From Kitasatospora sp. NBC_00458 (lineage in GTDB: Bacteria > Actinomycetota > Actinomycetes > Streptomycetales > Streptomycetaceae): a DNA stretch of 64,000 bases. A program made the translations under genes and the position numbers. The stretch covers positions 1,116,001-1,180,000 of the forward strand of contig NZ_CP107904.1 in assembly GCF_036013975.1 (NCBI RefSeq), given 5' to 3'. How positions within the stretch are numbered: position 1 is the first letter of the stretch; each line of letters opens with the position of its first letter. Shown piece by piece: positions 16,388 to 26,165 of this stretch. Under the pieces are notes generated by a model. That model had not been told where the DNA came from. It worked only from the letters and a program-made list of their open reading frames with translations, and searched no databases.

Positions 16388-18027
16388 GCGGATCACCGAT
16401 GTACAGCAGCGTCACGGTCGGAGCCTCGCGGCTCGCGGCCGAGGCCGCGCAGCGGCGGCGGCAGGCCGAGCGGCGGCGCCGGCTGGAGCAGGAGCGGGCG
16501 CGCGAGCGGGCCCGCCGCGCGGCGGCCAGGGCCAGGGCCCGCGCCGAGGCGGAGCGCCGCGCCGCCGCCCGGAACAAGGCCAGGAAGGAGGCCGAACGCC
16601 GCGAGCGGGACCGCAGGGCGCAGGCCATGGCCGAGGCGGACCGCCGGGCCGCCGAACGCCGTCAGCAGGAGGAGGCCGAGCGGGCCGGGCGGGTCACGGC
16701 CGTGCTGCGCGAGCAGGGCGCGGCGGCGGCCCGCGGCCTGGAGGAGGTGGCTGCCCTGATCGACACGGCGCGGACGGCGGCCGACCCGGCCGCCGTGCGG
16801 GAGCTGGCCGACCGGCTGGCCGACCTGCGGTCCCGCGCACTGCACCAGCCGGACGCCGCGCTCGGGGCGGAGGTCGAGCAGCTGCGCGGTCTGGCCCTCG
16901 CGCTGCGCCCCGGGGGCGCCGACCACGGCCGGCCCGCCGAGGCCGGGCAGGAGTACCAGATCGCCGCGCTGGAGCGGCAGTTCGCCACGCTCGCCGACAC
17001 CGGACCGGAGGTCGACGCGGCCGGTGGCCGGCGGTGCGCCGAGCTGCTGCGCGACCTCCGGCAGGCCCTGATGGACCATCAGTCCCTGCGGGTGGAGGCA
17101 CTGCTGGGCACCGCCGAGCACGAACTCGCCCGCCACACCGCCGCCGTGCAGGCCGCCCGCTCCGCCGCCCTCGCCGCCACCGCCCGGCGGCTGGCCGACG
17201 AACGGCACCGCAGATCGCAGGAGCAGGCCGCCGAACGGCAGCGGGAGGCGCAGCGGCGGGCCGCCGAACTGCAGCGCGAGGCCAGGGAGCAGGCCGCCGA
17301 GCGGCTGCGGCTGGAGGCCGAGCGGCAGGCCGCGGAGCTGGCCGCCGAACTGGCGGAGGCGGCCGACCGGCTCGCCGTGGTCGAGCGGACCGCGCGCGAC
17401 GCCGCCCGGGACGCCGCCGACTTCGGGGAGACCGAGCTGCAGGAGCGGCTGCTCGCGGCCGTGCACCGGGTGACCGGCGCGCTCGGCGCCTCCTGGGGCG
17501 GGACGGCGCTGACCGCCGTCACGGAGCTGGAGCAGCTGCTCCCGGTGGCGGAGGCCAGGCTGGACGAGCTGCTGCTGGCGTACGAGCGGCGCGCCGAGCT
17601 GGCCGGGGTGCTCAAGGAGGCGATGGCCGGCGAGGGGCTGGCGTTCGCGGGCGGCGGCGACCTGGGGAAGGAGTTCGTGCTGGTCTTCGAGCGCCCGAAC
17701 GGCGCCCGTTACGAGACGAGCGTCGGCAGTGCGACCGACGGGACCGCCGTCCTCAGCTACGTGGTGGAGGGCGAGTCGGACGTGGTCGTGGTGCCCGAGC
17801 GGGGCGAGGTGACCTGCGACCGGACCGAGGCGCTGCTGGACCGGGTGCACGAGGCGATGGGCGAGGGCGGCTACCACCCGGGCGAGCTCGACTGGGACGG
17901 CAAGCCGCCGCGCGGCGGCGGCCTGGCCGTCGGCCGGAGCGGCACGGCGACCACGGCCGCCACGGCCCGGCACGCGGCGGGCGGCGCCGACGGCGCCCCG
18001 AACGGCACGGCGCGGGGCGCCACATGA
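16384..18027 (+). CDS. Long coiled-coil protein of the conflict operon
   Basis: A 547-residue protein, not matched to a named family. Residues about 15-120 and 270-350 are Arg/Glu/Ala-rich and almost certainly coiled coil (for example RARAEAERRAAARNKARKEA). Between and after them are helical segments. Residues about 400-515 form a small folded domain (EFVLVFERPNGARYETSV, VVVPERGEVTCDR). The design suggests a structural or scaffolding partner of the AAA+ ATPase that follows (ATGA overlap at 18024), in the way coiled-coil arms work with Clp-type unfoldases. It has no membrane segment or signal peptide. Function is inferred from context only. Confidence 0.8.
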   Translation: MSGSPMYSSVTVGASRLAAEAAQRRRQAERRRRLEQERARERARRAAARARARAEAERRAAARNKARKEAERRERDRRAQAMAEADRRAAERRQQEEAERAGRVTAVLREQGAAAARGLEEVAALIDTARTAADPAAVRELADRLADLRSRALHQPDAALGAEVEQLRGLALALRPGGADHGRPAEAGQEYQIAALERQFATLADTGPEVDAAGGRRCAELLRDLRQALMDHQSLRVEALLGTAEHELARHTAAVQAARSAALAATARRLADERHRRSQEQAAERQREAQRRAAELQREAREQAAERLRLEAERQAAELAAELAEAADRLAVVERTARDAARDAADFGETELQERLLAAVHRVTGALGASWGGTALTAVTELEQLLPVAEARLDELLLAYERRAELAGVLKEAMAGEGLAFAGGGDLGKEFVLVFERPNGARYETSVGSATDGTAVLSYVVEGESDVVVVPERGEVTCDRTEALLDRVHEAMGEGGYHPGELDWDGKPPRGGGLAVGRSGTATTAATARHAAGGADGAPNGTARGAT

Positions 18028-20213
18028 GCGGCGGACCCGGCACCGACCGGGGCGGAGCCGGCGGCGGGGGCGCCGGCGGCCGGAGCGTGGCCCGGGCGGA
18101 GGCGCCGCTCTGGGTGGCGGCGCTGCGCTGGGAGCTCCGGCGCGGGCGTCAGGTGATCCTCACCGGGCAGGTCCGGGACCGCTGGTGGTGGCGGGGCCGG
18201 CCGGTCCCGTTCCGTACCGTGCTGGCCCACGCACTGCACGGGTGCGGCGCCGACACGGTGGCCTGGTGGGACCCGGTGGGCGGTCTCGTCTTCCCGCTCG
18301 ACGGCGACCAGGGGCGTTTCGAATCACTGGACCAGCGGCAGTCCGCGAGGGCTGCCGCCGCACGGCCGGCCACAGGGGAGTCGGCCGCGCACCCCGGCCC
18401 GGATGCCGCCCGGCATCCGGGCCGGGGCCCGGAGCCGGGACCGGGGGACGCCGACGATCCGGCGCGGCCCCCGGCCCGGCCCGACGGGGACGCCACCCGC
18501 CGCGGCGGGATCCGGCGGCTGGCCTCGGACGGCCTGTTCACCGCGCGGCCGGCCCGCCGGCTGGCCGCGGTGGACGACGCGCTCGCCGAGGCCCACCGGC
18601 TGGCGGCCTCCCCGGGGGCGGCGGTCGCCTTCGTCTTCGAGGACGTCGACCTCGCCCTGCCGCTGAACGAGTCCTCCTCCGTGCAGGGCTACCTGCGGCT
18701 GCGCGCCGCCATGTCCGACGCCGCCACCCCGCTGCCCCGGGACGCCTCCGGTCCGGCCGCCGCCACCGGGGCCGGTTCCGGCACCGTGAAGGCCGCCGAC
18801 GGCCCCGCCGCGCCCTCGCCGACCGCCCGCAACGCGGTGGTCGCCGTGGTCGGCGACCTCTCCCGGCTGCCCGCCTGGCTCTACCGGGAGGACCCGCGGA
18901 CGGTGGTGCTGCACGTCGGCGCGCCGGACCAGGCGGAGCGCCGCCGCTGGTTCGCCATGATCGGCGGGGAGTTCAACGGCGCGGAGGACGCCGGACCGGC
19001 GGAGTTCGAGGCGCTGGTCGGCGCGACCGACGGCATGGCGGGCTGGGAGCTGGACGCGCTGGCCCGGACCTCGCACATCCGCCACGTCCCGGTCCGGGAG
19101 CCGGGGCGGCTGCTGGAGCGCCACCGCATCAACGTCAACGTCGACCCGTGGAGCCAGATCGACCGCCGCACCGTCGCCGAGGCGGCCGGGGAGCTGGGCA
19201 CCCGGGTGATCGGGCAGCGGACCGCCGTCGACGCGGTGGTGGGCGCCCTCCAGGCGGCCTACGTCGGGGTGGGGTTCGGCGGGTCCGGGGCGGCCCGGCC
19301 GCGCGGCTCGTTCTTCTTCGTCGGCCCGACCGGCGTCGGCAAGACCGAACTCGCCAAGTCCGTGGCCCAGTTGATCTTCGGCGATCCCAGTGCCTACGCG
19401 CGCTTCGACATGAGCGAGTACCAGCAGGAGCACGCGGCCGAGCGCCTGGCCGGCGCGCCGCCCGGCTTCATCGGCTACGACCAGGGCGGCGAACTCACCC
19501 GGCGGGTGCGGGAGCGTCCGTTCAGCGTGCTGCTCTTCGACGAGATCGAGAAGGCCCACCCGGCGGTGCTGGACAAGTTCCTGCAGATCCTTGAGGACGG
19601 CCGGCTCACCGACGGCCAGGGCCGCACGGCGTACTTCTCCCAGAGCCTGATCATCTTCACCTCCAACACCGGCGCGGGCGGCCTGCCCGCCCTGCTGGCC
19701 GAGCACGGTGACGACCTGCCGTACGAGGTGCTCCACGAGCACTTCACCGGCGCGGTGGAGGAGAAGTTCCGGGCGATCGGCCGACCCGAGATCTACGGGC
19801 GGCTCAAGCCCGGTGTGGTGGTCTTCGACATGCTCCGCACCGAGCACGTGGTGGGCATCGCCGACCGCCTGCTCGGCCAGCTCGCCGACTCCCTGCACGA
19901 ACGCCACGGCGTCGAGCTGCTCCACGACCCGAAGACCGTCCACCCCTGGATCACCGGACGGATGGCCGACCCCGAGCGGCAGGCCTACGGCGGACGCCAG
20001 ATCCGCAACGAGTTCGAGCCCGTCCTCGGCGCCGTGGTCCGGTACGTCATCGGGCAGGAGCCGCCCCGGGGGAGCCGGATCCGCCTGGGGATCGCCGACG
20101 ACGGCACGGTGCGCGTGACACCCGACACCGCCGGGAGCGGGAACGACAGCGGGAACGACAGCGGGAACGACAGCGGGAACGGATACGGGCACGGGGACGG
20201 GGGAACCGGCTGA
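18024..20213 (+). CDS. ClpB-like AAA+ ATPase with a degenerate first module
   Basis: A 729-residue protein. The C-terminal half is a ClpA/B D2-type AAA+ unit: Walker A VGPTGVGKTELAKS (about 430-443), the pore-region YQQEHAAERLAGAPPGFIGY, Walker B VLLFDEIEKAHP, sensor LIIFTSNTGAG and the AAA_2 C-terminal lid. The N-terminal half looks like a first AAA module (VILTGQVRDRW, FVFEDVDLALP, VVAVVGDLSRLP) but has no Walker A lysine, so it is probably non-hydrolysing. The tail is a G-N-D-S repeat from a 12-bp DNA repeat near 20135-20185. Probable role: ATP-driven unfolding or remodelling, with the coiled-coil protein before it and Hsp70 after it (1-bp overlap, TGATG). Confidence 0.88.
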   Translation: MSGGPGTDRGGAGGGGAGGRSVARAEAPLWVAALRWELRRGRQVILTGQVRDRWWWRGRPVPFRTVLAHALHGCGADTVAWWDPVGGLVFPLDGDQGRFESLDQRQSARAAAARPATGESAAHPGPDAARHPGRGPEPGPGDADDPARPPARPDGDATRRGGIRRLASDGLFTARPARRLAAVDDALAEAHRLAASPGAAVAFVFEDVDLALPLNESSSVQGYLRLRAAMSDAATPLPRDASGPAAATGAGSGTVKAADGPAAPSPTARNAVVAVVGDLSRLPAWLYREDPRTVVLHVGAPDQAERRRWFAMIGGEFNGAEDAGPAEFEALVGATDGMAGWELDALARTSHIRHVPVREPGRLLERHRINVNVDPWSQIDRRTVAEAAGELGTRVIGQRTAVDAVVGALQAAYVGVGFGGSGAARPRGSFFFVGPTGVGKTELAKSVAQLIFGDPSAYARFDMSEYQQEHAAERLAGAPPGFIGYDQGGELTRRVRERPFSVLLFDEIEKAHPAVLDKFLQILEDGRLTDGQGRTAYFSQSLIIFTSNTGAGGLPALLAEHGDDLPYEVLHEHFTGAVEEKFRAIGRPEIYGRLKPGVVVFDMLRTEHVVGIADRLLGQLADSLHERHGVELLHDPKTVHPWITGRMADPERQAYGGRQIRNEFEPVLGAVVRYVIGQEPPRGSRIRLGIADDGTVRVTPDTAGSGNDSGNDSGNDSGNGYGHGDGGTG

Positions 20214-22486
20214 TGCACGGCATCGACCTGGGCGACAGCTACGCCCGCATCGCCTGGCCGGGCCCCGACGGGGTGCCGGTGGTGACCGGCGCGACCGACG
20301 TCCCGGCCACGGTCGACGCCACCGGCCCGGACGGGCCCCGGCTCGCCCGGACGCCGGGCGCCCGGTCGGCCCGCGACCGGCTCTTCGCCGGCGCCGCGGG
20401 CCGGGCCCCGGGCCCCCCGTACGCCACCGACCCGGCCGGTGGGCCCGACCCCGTCCGGCCCGGCGGCCCGGACCCGCTCCGGGCCGCCGCACCGACCGCC
20501 CTCGTCCTGGCCGCCCTCGCCCGGCGCAGCCGGGAGTGCGGCGGCGGCGCCCCGCAGGAGGTGGCACTCGCACTGCCCGCCGCCGGGGGCGGCGGCGCGG
20601 AGCAGGCCCTGCGGCGGGCCGCCGAGCAGGCCGGGCTGCGGGTCGGCCAGGTCCTGCCGGAGTCGGTGGCCGCGGCGCTGCACTACGGCGCGGTCCGCGA
20701 GGGCGTCAGCCTCTCCGTCCTGGTGTACGACCAGGGCGCCACCAGCTCGGACCTGACCCTGCTCGCCGTCGACGGGGACCGCACCGTCCGCGTCCTGGAG
20801 ACCGCCACCCGGCGGCTCGGCGGCGACGACTGGGACGCGGCGGTCGCCCGGGAGCTGCTGCGCCGGCTCGGCTCCCCCGGCGCGCCGGTCGGCCCGCTGC
20901 TCCCGCTCGCGGAACGCCTCCGGCTCGCGCTCGGCGAGGCACCGGAGGCGTGGCAGCGGGTGCGCTGGGAGGGCGGGGAGCACGAGGTCTCGCTCGACCG
21001 GGAGACCCTCGGACGGCTCGTCGAGCCGCTGCGCGAGGCGGGCGCGGACGCCGTCGGCGCCCTGCTCGACTCCGTCCGGGAGCGCGGCGGGGACGTCCCG
21101 GGGACCCTGCTTCTGGCGGGCGGGCTGAGCGCCGCCCCGGGGACGGACGGGTGGTTCGAGGAGCGCTGCGGACTCACCGTCCGCTCGCGGGCGCCCGGGG
21201 CCGCGGTGGCGGGCGGGCTGGCGCTCACCGGGGGGTTCGGCCTGCTCCGGGTGCTCACCGGCGGCCCGGCGGCCCGGCCGCGGCCGGGCGGGGGCGAGCG
21301 CGGTCCGCGCGGGTGGGACGGCGGGCCCGCCGGGTGGCCGGCCCCGCCGTCGGGGCACGAGCCCGAGGACCCCCTGCCGGGGGAGGGCCACCCCGGGAAG
21401 CCCCGGGCCGGAACCGGGTGGCCCGACATGCCGTGGTCCGAAGCGCCGCGTCCCGAGTCCCAGCGGTCCGAGTCCCCGCACCCGCTGGCCCCGCGTCCGC
21501 AGGCCCCGCACCCCGAGGCAGCGGCCCCCGAGGCCCCGCGGTCCGAGCCGCCGTGGCCTGGGCCGCCGCAGCCCGAGCAGCCGTGGCCCGGAGCCGCCGC
21601 CGCGCCCCCGCACGAGGAGCCGTGGCAGTCCCCGGCCGAACCTCCCGGACACCTGGGCGCGCCCGGACCGGCCGGTCCCGGTGAGCCGGCGTCACCCCCC
21701 GGCCCGTCGCCCCGCACCACGCCCCGGCCCCCGACCGCCCCCGACCCCGCCACCACCGCCGGCGCCGCACCCCCGCCCACCGCTTCCACCCCCACCCCCG
21801 CCTCCACCTCCACCTCCACCTCCACCGGCCGGACCCTCCACCCCGGACCGGTCCACCAGCTGCGCGCCACCCGCCGCGACGACCACCTCCTGATCGTCTG
21901 GTCCTGGCCCCCCGACAGCCGCCAGGCCCGGGTGCGCTGGACGCTGGACGCCCCCGACCCCACCGGCCTCCCCCAGGGCGGGGACGTCCGCTGCGGCCGC
22001 CGGTCCTACCAGCACGACGGCGGACTCGACCTGCGGGTCGGACGCGGCGCCCTCACCGTGACCGTGGAGGCGCTCACCCCCCACCCGGCCGAGCCGCTCG
22101 CCGAACCCTCGGCACTGCTCCTGCCCGCCCGGCCGCCGGTGGTCCGCTACGAGGCCGTCGTCCGGCGCGGACTGCGCGGCCGGACGGCCCGGCTGACCTT
22201 CGTCGCCGACACCTCCTGCGAGCTGCCCGCCCTCCAGGTGGTGCACGGCCTCGGCCGGATCTGCCCCGGCAGCGCCGCCGACGGGACGGTGCTGCGCGAA
22301 CTGCCCGCCCGGCGGCTGGACGCGCGGACCCCGTTCACCGTCGAACTGCCCTTCCCCGCCACCCGGGGCGCCTCCTGGCTGATCTGCCTGCCGCTCACCC
22401 CGGGCGACCCGGGCGACCCGGAGCCCCCGGACACCCCCACCGCCGAACTCCGTCCCGCCTCCCTGCACCGACTGAAGGTGACCTGA
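20213..22486 (+). CDS. Hsp70/actin-fold ATPase with C-terminal beta-rich domain
   Basis: A 757-residue protein. Residues 1-360 follow the Hsp70 ATPase plan: GIDLGDSYARIAW (phosphate 1), LVYDQGATSSDLTLL (phosphate 2, lacking the usual GGG), and LLLAGGLSAAP (adenosine motif). Residues about 365-545 are a long Pro-rich disordered linker with P-E-A-P-type repeats and a run of T-S/T-P. About 545-757 are predicted beta domains (HLLIVWSWPPDSRQARVRW), replacing the normal substrate-binding domain. It follows the AAA+ gene directly, as DnaK-ClpB partners do. It probably acts as the regulatory chaperone of the complex. The next gene's ATG abuts the stop. Confidence 0.86.
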   Translation: MHGIDLGDSYARIAWPGPDGVPVVTGATDVPATVDATGPDGPRLARTPGARSARDRLFAGAAGRAPGPPYATDPAGGPDPVRPGGPDPLRAAAPTALVLAALARRSRECGGGAPQEVALALPAAGGGGAEQALRRAAEQAGLRVGQVLPESVAAALHYGAVREGVSLSVLVYDQGATSSDLTLLAVDGDRTVRVLETATRRLGGDDWDAAVARELLRRLGSPGAPVGPLLPLAERLRLALGEAPEAWQRVRWEGGEHEVSLDRETLGRLVEPLREAGADAVGALLDSVRERGGDVPGTLLLAGGLSAAPGTDGWFEERCGLTVRSRAPGAAVAGGLALTGGFGLLRVLTGGPAARPRPGGGERGPRGWDGGPAGWPAPPSGHEPEDPLPGEGHPGKPRAGTGWPDMPWSEAPRPESQRSESPHPLAPRPQAPHPEAAAPEAPRSEPPWPGPPQPEQPWPGAAAAPPHEEPWQSPAEPPGHLGAPGPAGPGEPASPPGPSPRTTPRPPTAPDPATTAGAAPPPTASTPTPASTSTSTSTGRTLHPGPVHQLRATRRDDHLLIVWSWPPDSRQARVRWTLDAPDPTGLPQGGDVRCGRRSYQHDGGLDLRVGRGALTVTVEALTPHPAEPLAEPSALLLPARPPVVRYEAVVRRGLRGRTARLTFVADTSCELPALQVVHGLGRICPGSAADGTVLRELPARRLDARTPFTVELPFPATRGASWLICLPLTPGDPGDPEPPDTPTAELRPASLHRLKVT

Positions 22487-23668
22487 ATGGCCGCCGGCCT
22501 CGCCTGCCCCTACTGCTACGAGACCTTCACCGTCCGCGAGATCCTGTTCCGGTGCAGCGGCCGCCCCAGCCGCACCGGCCGCCGCTGCGCCTTCGAACGC
22601 GACCCGGTGCTCGCCGAACGGACCGGCCGGCGCGGCGACGTGGGCCCGGTCTTCCGCGCCGACGGACGGAAGCCGGCCGCCCCCTGCCCGACCTGCGGGG
22701 ACGAGACGACGTACCGGATCTGCCCGGTCTGCCACAGCATGCTGCCGGTCCAGTTCGGCATGGTCGCCCACCGGCTGATCGCCATGGTCGGGGCGAAGGC
22801 CTCCGGCAAGACGGTCTACATGACCGTCCTGCTGCACGAGCTGATGAACCGGGTCGGTGCCGGTCTGGGCACCGCGCTGATGGCCACCGACGACGAGACG
22901 ATCCGCCGCTTCGGCAGCGACTACGAGGAGCAGCTGTACCGGCACGGCCGGCTGTTCCAGGGCACCCGGACGGCGACGGCCAACGACGGCCGGGTGGAGC
23001 CGCTGGTGTTCCGCTTCAGCCGCAGCCGCGGCCGGCTGCACCGGTCCCGCCCGCAGCACAGCGTGCTGTCCTTCTTCGACACCGCGGGCGAGGACTTCAA
23101 CTCGCGCGAGAACGTCGAACTGAACACCCGCTACCTGGCGAACGCCGACGGCGTCATCCTGATCCTCGACCCGCTGCAGATGCCCGGTGCCCGCCCGCTG
23201 GCCCGGCCGGGCACCGTGCTGCCGGGGTCCGAGGGGGTCGACGAACCGGTCAACGTGCTCAGCCGGGTGACGAACATGCTGATGGCCCGGCAGCAGGGCG
23301 CCTCCGGCCGGATCACCGTCCCGCTGGCGGTGGTCTTCGCCAAGCTCGACGCGTTCTGGGACACCCTCGACCCCGGCAGCCCGCTGCGCGGCCACCCGCC
23401 GGCCGGGGACCGCTTCGACACGGCCGACAGCCTCGACGTCCACGAGGAGGTCCGCCGGCTGCTCAAGGAGTGGGAGGGCGTGCGGATCGACCAGGACCTG
23501 GAGAACAGCTACCGGCGCTACCGCTACTTCGGGGTCTCCGCCCTGGGTGCCGGGCCGACCCGGGACGCCCTGGTCGCGCCCACCGGCATCCAGCCCTACC
23601 GGGTCACCGACCCGCTGCTGTGGCTGCTCAGCGAGTTCGGGGCCGTGCCCCGGCGGGGGCGGGGGTGA
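22487..23668 (+). CDS. Zinc-ribbon TRAFAC-like GTPase (double-GTPase component, soluble)
   Basis: A 393-residue protein. An N-terminal zinc module has paired cysteines (CPYC, CSG..GRRC, CPTC, CPVC) over residues 8-85. A P-loop GTPase domain follows: G1 GAKASGKTVYM at about 100-110, G3 SFFDTAGEDF, and a G4-like VVFAKLD. No membrane segment. The architecture matches the double-GTPase families of predicted conflict systems, where two related GTPases are encoded with GTPase-associated protein 1, as here. GTP binding is expected; the effector is unknown. The start directly follows the Hsp70 stop and the stop is 1 bp from the next ATG. Confidence 0.86.
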   Translation: MAAGLACPYCYETFTVREILFRCSGRPSRTGRRCAFERDPVLAERTGRRGDVGPVFRADGRKPAAPCPTCGDETTYRICPVCHSMLPVQFGMVAHRLIAMVGAKASGKTVYMTVLLHELMNRVGAGLGTALMATDDETIRRFGSDYEEQLYRHGRLFQGTRTATANDGRVEPLVFRFSRSRGRLHRSRPQHSVLSFFDTAGEDFNSRENVELNTRYLANADGVILILDPLQMPGARPLARPGTVLPGSEGVDEPVNVLSRVTNMLMARQQGASGRITVPLAVVFAKLDAFWDTLDPGSPLRGHPPAGDRFDTADSLDVHEEVRRLLKEWEGVRIDQDLENSYRRYRYFGVSALGAGPTRDALVAPTGIQPYRVTDPLLWLLSEFGAVPRRGRG

Positions 23669-23669
23669 C

Positions 23670-26165
23670 ATGCCGTTCCAGCAGCTCTACTACACCTCGT
23701 GCGAGCAGGGCCTGAGCGGCTTCGCCGGCTACCAGTTCAACGCCGTCAGCGCGGACGTCTCCGCCGAGACGATGCGCGAGGTGGAGGCGCTCACCGCCTA
23801 CGAGCCGCCGCCCTCGCTGCTGTACTCGCACGCCCCGGAGGAGCTGGCCCGCTGCCCCGTCAACCTGGTCTTCGTCCCCGGACCGACGGTGCTGGCGGCC
23901 CGGGTCCGGTACGTCGGACGCGACTCCTCCCAGCGCTTCGGCAACTACTTCGCCCACGCCCTGACCAGCGCCGACTTCGCCCGGGACGGCGGCGGCCTGC
24001 TCGGCATCGAGCTCTGGGAGTCGCCGGTCTGGTCCTCCCGCCCGGCCGACCGGACCCGTCTCCCGGCCCTGGAGGAGCGGCCCGACGCCGGCCCGCTGAC
24101 CCCGGGCGCGGTCGGCCGGTTCCTGGCCGCCCACCCGCACGCGGCGCTGCTGCCCGTCCTGCTGGAGGCCGCCCGGACGGCGCTGGCCGAGGACCGGTCG
24201 GTGCTGGTGGTGGACTCCAGCACCGACCGGATCGCGCACTGGTTCGCCGCCGCCTGCTTCCTGCTCCCGCCCCCCGTCGCCCGGCGGCTGTCCTTCGCCA
24301 CCTACCTGCACCGCCCCGGGCGCGGCCGGCTGCACCTGATCGGCGGCCTCCCCGAGAACCGGATCGACCTGGGGCCCGACGACCAGGACGCCTACTACCT
24401 GCTGGACTTCGTCCGGGGTCTCGCCCCCGCACTGCCCGTGCACCCGCTGACCGGCCTGCTCGCCCGGGTCGGCCCGGCCTCCGCCCGGACCTTCTGGTCC
24501 TGGGCCGGCGAGTACCTGAGCGGCCGCGAACGGACCGCCGAGGACTGGCACGGCCCGGCCGCGGCCGCGGCGGCGGCCGGCGGCACCGCCCTCACCCCGG
24601 GCGACCTCGCCGCCCTCACCGACTGGCTGGCCGGCCCGGACGCGCCGCCGGCCGCCGCGCTGACCGCCGCGGTCCGCGACGTCCACCGCCAGCACCGCCT
24701 GGACCCGGAGCAGCTGAGGGCGCTCGGCCGGGCCGCCGCCCGCGGCGACGACCAGGAGCTCGCCGAGCAGCTGCTGGACGAGGTCCACGAGTCCGACATG
24801 CTCTGCTGCGAGGAGGGGGACGCGCAGGCCCTCCCGGCGGTCCGGCTCACCGACCCGGCCCGGCGCGAGCGGATCACCGCGCGCTGGCTGGCCAGGTTCC
24901 GGCAGGCCGACGCCGCCGGGGCGCTGCGCCTGCTCGGCTGGGCCTCCGCCGCCGGGCTGCGGCCACCGCCCGCCGAGCTCGTCCGGCGCTGCACCGAACT
25001 CACCGGGGAGCTCCTGGGCGCGACCGTCACCGGCAGTCCCTTCGCCGGGCTGGAGGAGCTGCTGACCGCCGCCGCCCGGCAGTGGCCGGAGTTCCGGCGC
25101 GGCCTGGTGGAGACGCTCGCCCGGCTGGAGGACTCGCGCATCGCACAGTTCCCCGACGTCCTGCTCGGCCTGCCGCCGGACCTGCTGGGCGAGGAGGACC
25201 TCACCGGCCACGACCGGCTCCTGGAGCACCACCTGGTGGCCCGGGCGACCGGGCGGCCCGAGCTCGCCGCCGGCACCCTGCTGCGCGTCCTCGCGCTGCG
25301 CCCGCCGGACGCCCCGCTGGACCTCCGGCTGCTCCGGCACCTCTGGTCGCCCCGCGCCCACTGGTCGCACGCCGAGGCGCTCGCGGTCGTCCCGGCGCTG
25401 CCGGCCACCCTGCGCTGGGACGACGGCGCCCGCAGGTGGCTCGACCGGACCCTGGTCCAGGACGTCGCCGACGCCGAGGCGCTGGACGGCTGCCTGCGCC
25501 TGTACGAACTGTTCGCCGCCGCACCCCGGGCCGACTGGCCGGGCGCCGACACCGCCGACTGCGTCGCCCGCACCCTGGGGATCCGCGACCGCCTGGAGCG
25601 GGCCGGGACGGCCGAGCAGCTCCTCGAACTGCTCGACGCCCCGCCGCCGGTCCGCTGGCACCCCGCCTGGGCGGTGCTCCGCCGCCGGCTGCCCGCCGCG
25701 CTGGCCGACCGGCCGGTGGCGCGGCCCGACCGGGTGGCCGCGGGCCTGTCCCGTCTGGAGTACGCGACCGCGCAGGCCTACCTGCAGCTGCTCCGGGCCG
25801 GGACCGCCCGCGTCAGCCGGACGAGCCCGGCCCCGGACACCCTGCTCGGCCACCTGGCGGCGGCCGCCGCCTTCCTGGCGCACCACCCGTCCGGTGTCCA
25901 GCTGGACCAGGTCCCCCACATCCTGCGGCACGCCCGCGAGCAGTGGCCGCAGGCCGACGCCGCCCGGCTGGCCCGGGCCCTGCGCCGGTACGCGCCGGTC
26001 GAGGCGGACCGGGTGGAGCAGCGGCTGGCCGAACGCCGGACCACCCCGCTGCGGCGGGTCGCCGGCCGGCTGGCCGCCCTCGTCCCGCTCCGCCGGCGGC
26101 GGCCGCGCGAGGACACCGCCCCGCCCGCCGCCCGCAGACCGCGCCCGCCCGGAGCCGCCGGATGA
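23670..26165 (+). CDS. GTPase-associated protein 1 (GAP1 family)
   Basis: An 831-residue protein lying between the two GTPase genes. The N-terminal about 150 residues match the GAP1 N-domain (FQQLYYTSCEQGLSGFAG, CPVNLVFVPG, SSQRFGNYFAHAL), followed by a middle domain (VLVVDSSTDRIAHWFAAACF, RRLSFATYLHRPGRG) and a long helical C-terminal part of about 500 residues. The very C-terminus is Arg-rich. The family is defined by constant linkage to the double-GTPase genes. It is probably an adaptor or effector that reads the GTPase state. There is no enzyme motif that I can recognise. It overlaps the next gene by 4 bp. Confidence 0.84.
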   Translation: MPFQQLYYTSCEQGLSGFAGYQFNAVSADVSAETMREVEALTAYEPPPSLLYSHAPEELARCPVNLVFVPGPTVLAARVRYVGRDSSQRFGNYFAHALTSADFARDGGGLLGIELWESPVWSSRPADRTRLPALEERPDAGPLTPGAVGRFLAAHPHAALLPVLLEAARTALAEDRSVLVVDSSTDRIAHWFAAACFLLPPPVARRLSFATYLHRPGRGRLHLIGGLPENRIDLGPDDQDAYYLLDFVRGLAPALPVHPLTGLLARVGPASARTFWSWAGEYLSGRERTAEDWHGPAAAAAAAGGTALTPGDLAALTDWLAGPDAPPAAALTAAVRDVHRQHRLDPEQLRALGRAAARGDDQELAEQLLDEVHESDMLCCEEGDAQALPAVRLTDPARRERITARWLARFRQADAAGALRLLGWASAAGLRPPPAELVRRCTELTGELLGATVTGSPFAGLEELLTAAARQWPEFRRGLVETLARLEDSRIAQFPDVLLGLPPDLLGEEDLTGHDRLLEHHLVARATGRPELAAGTLLRVLALRPPDAPLDLRLLRHLWSPRAHWSHAEALAVVPALPATLRWDDGARRWLDRTLVQDVADAEALDGCLRLYELFAAAPRADWPGADTADCVARTLGIRDRLERAGTAEQLLELLDAPPPVRWHPAWAVLRRRLPAALADRPVARPDRVAAGLSRLEYATAQAYLQLLRAGTARVSRTSPAPDTLLGHLAAAAAFLAHHPSGVQLDQVPHILRHAREQWPQADAARLARALRRYAPVEADRVEQRLAERRTTPLRRVAGRLAALVPLRRRRPREDTAPPAARRPRPPGAAG

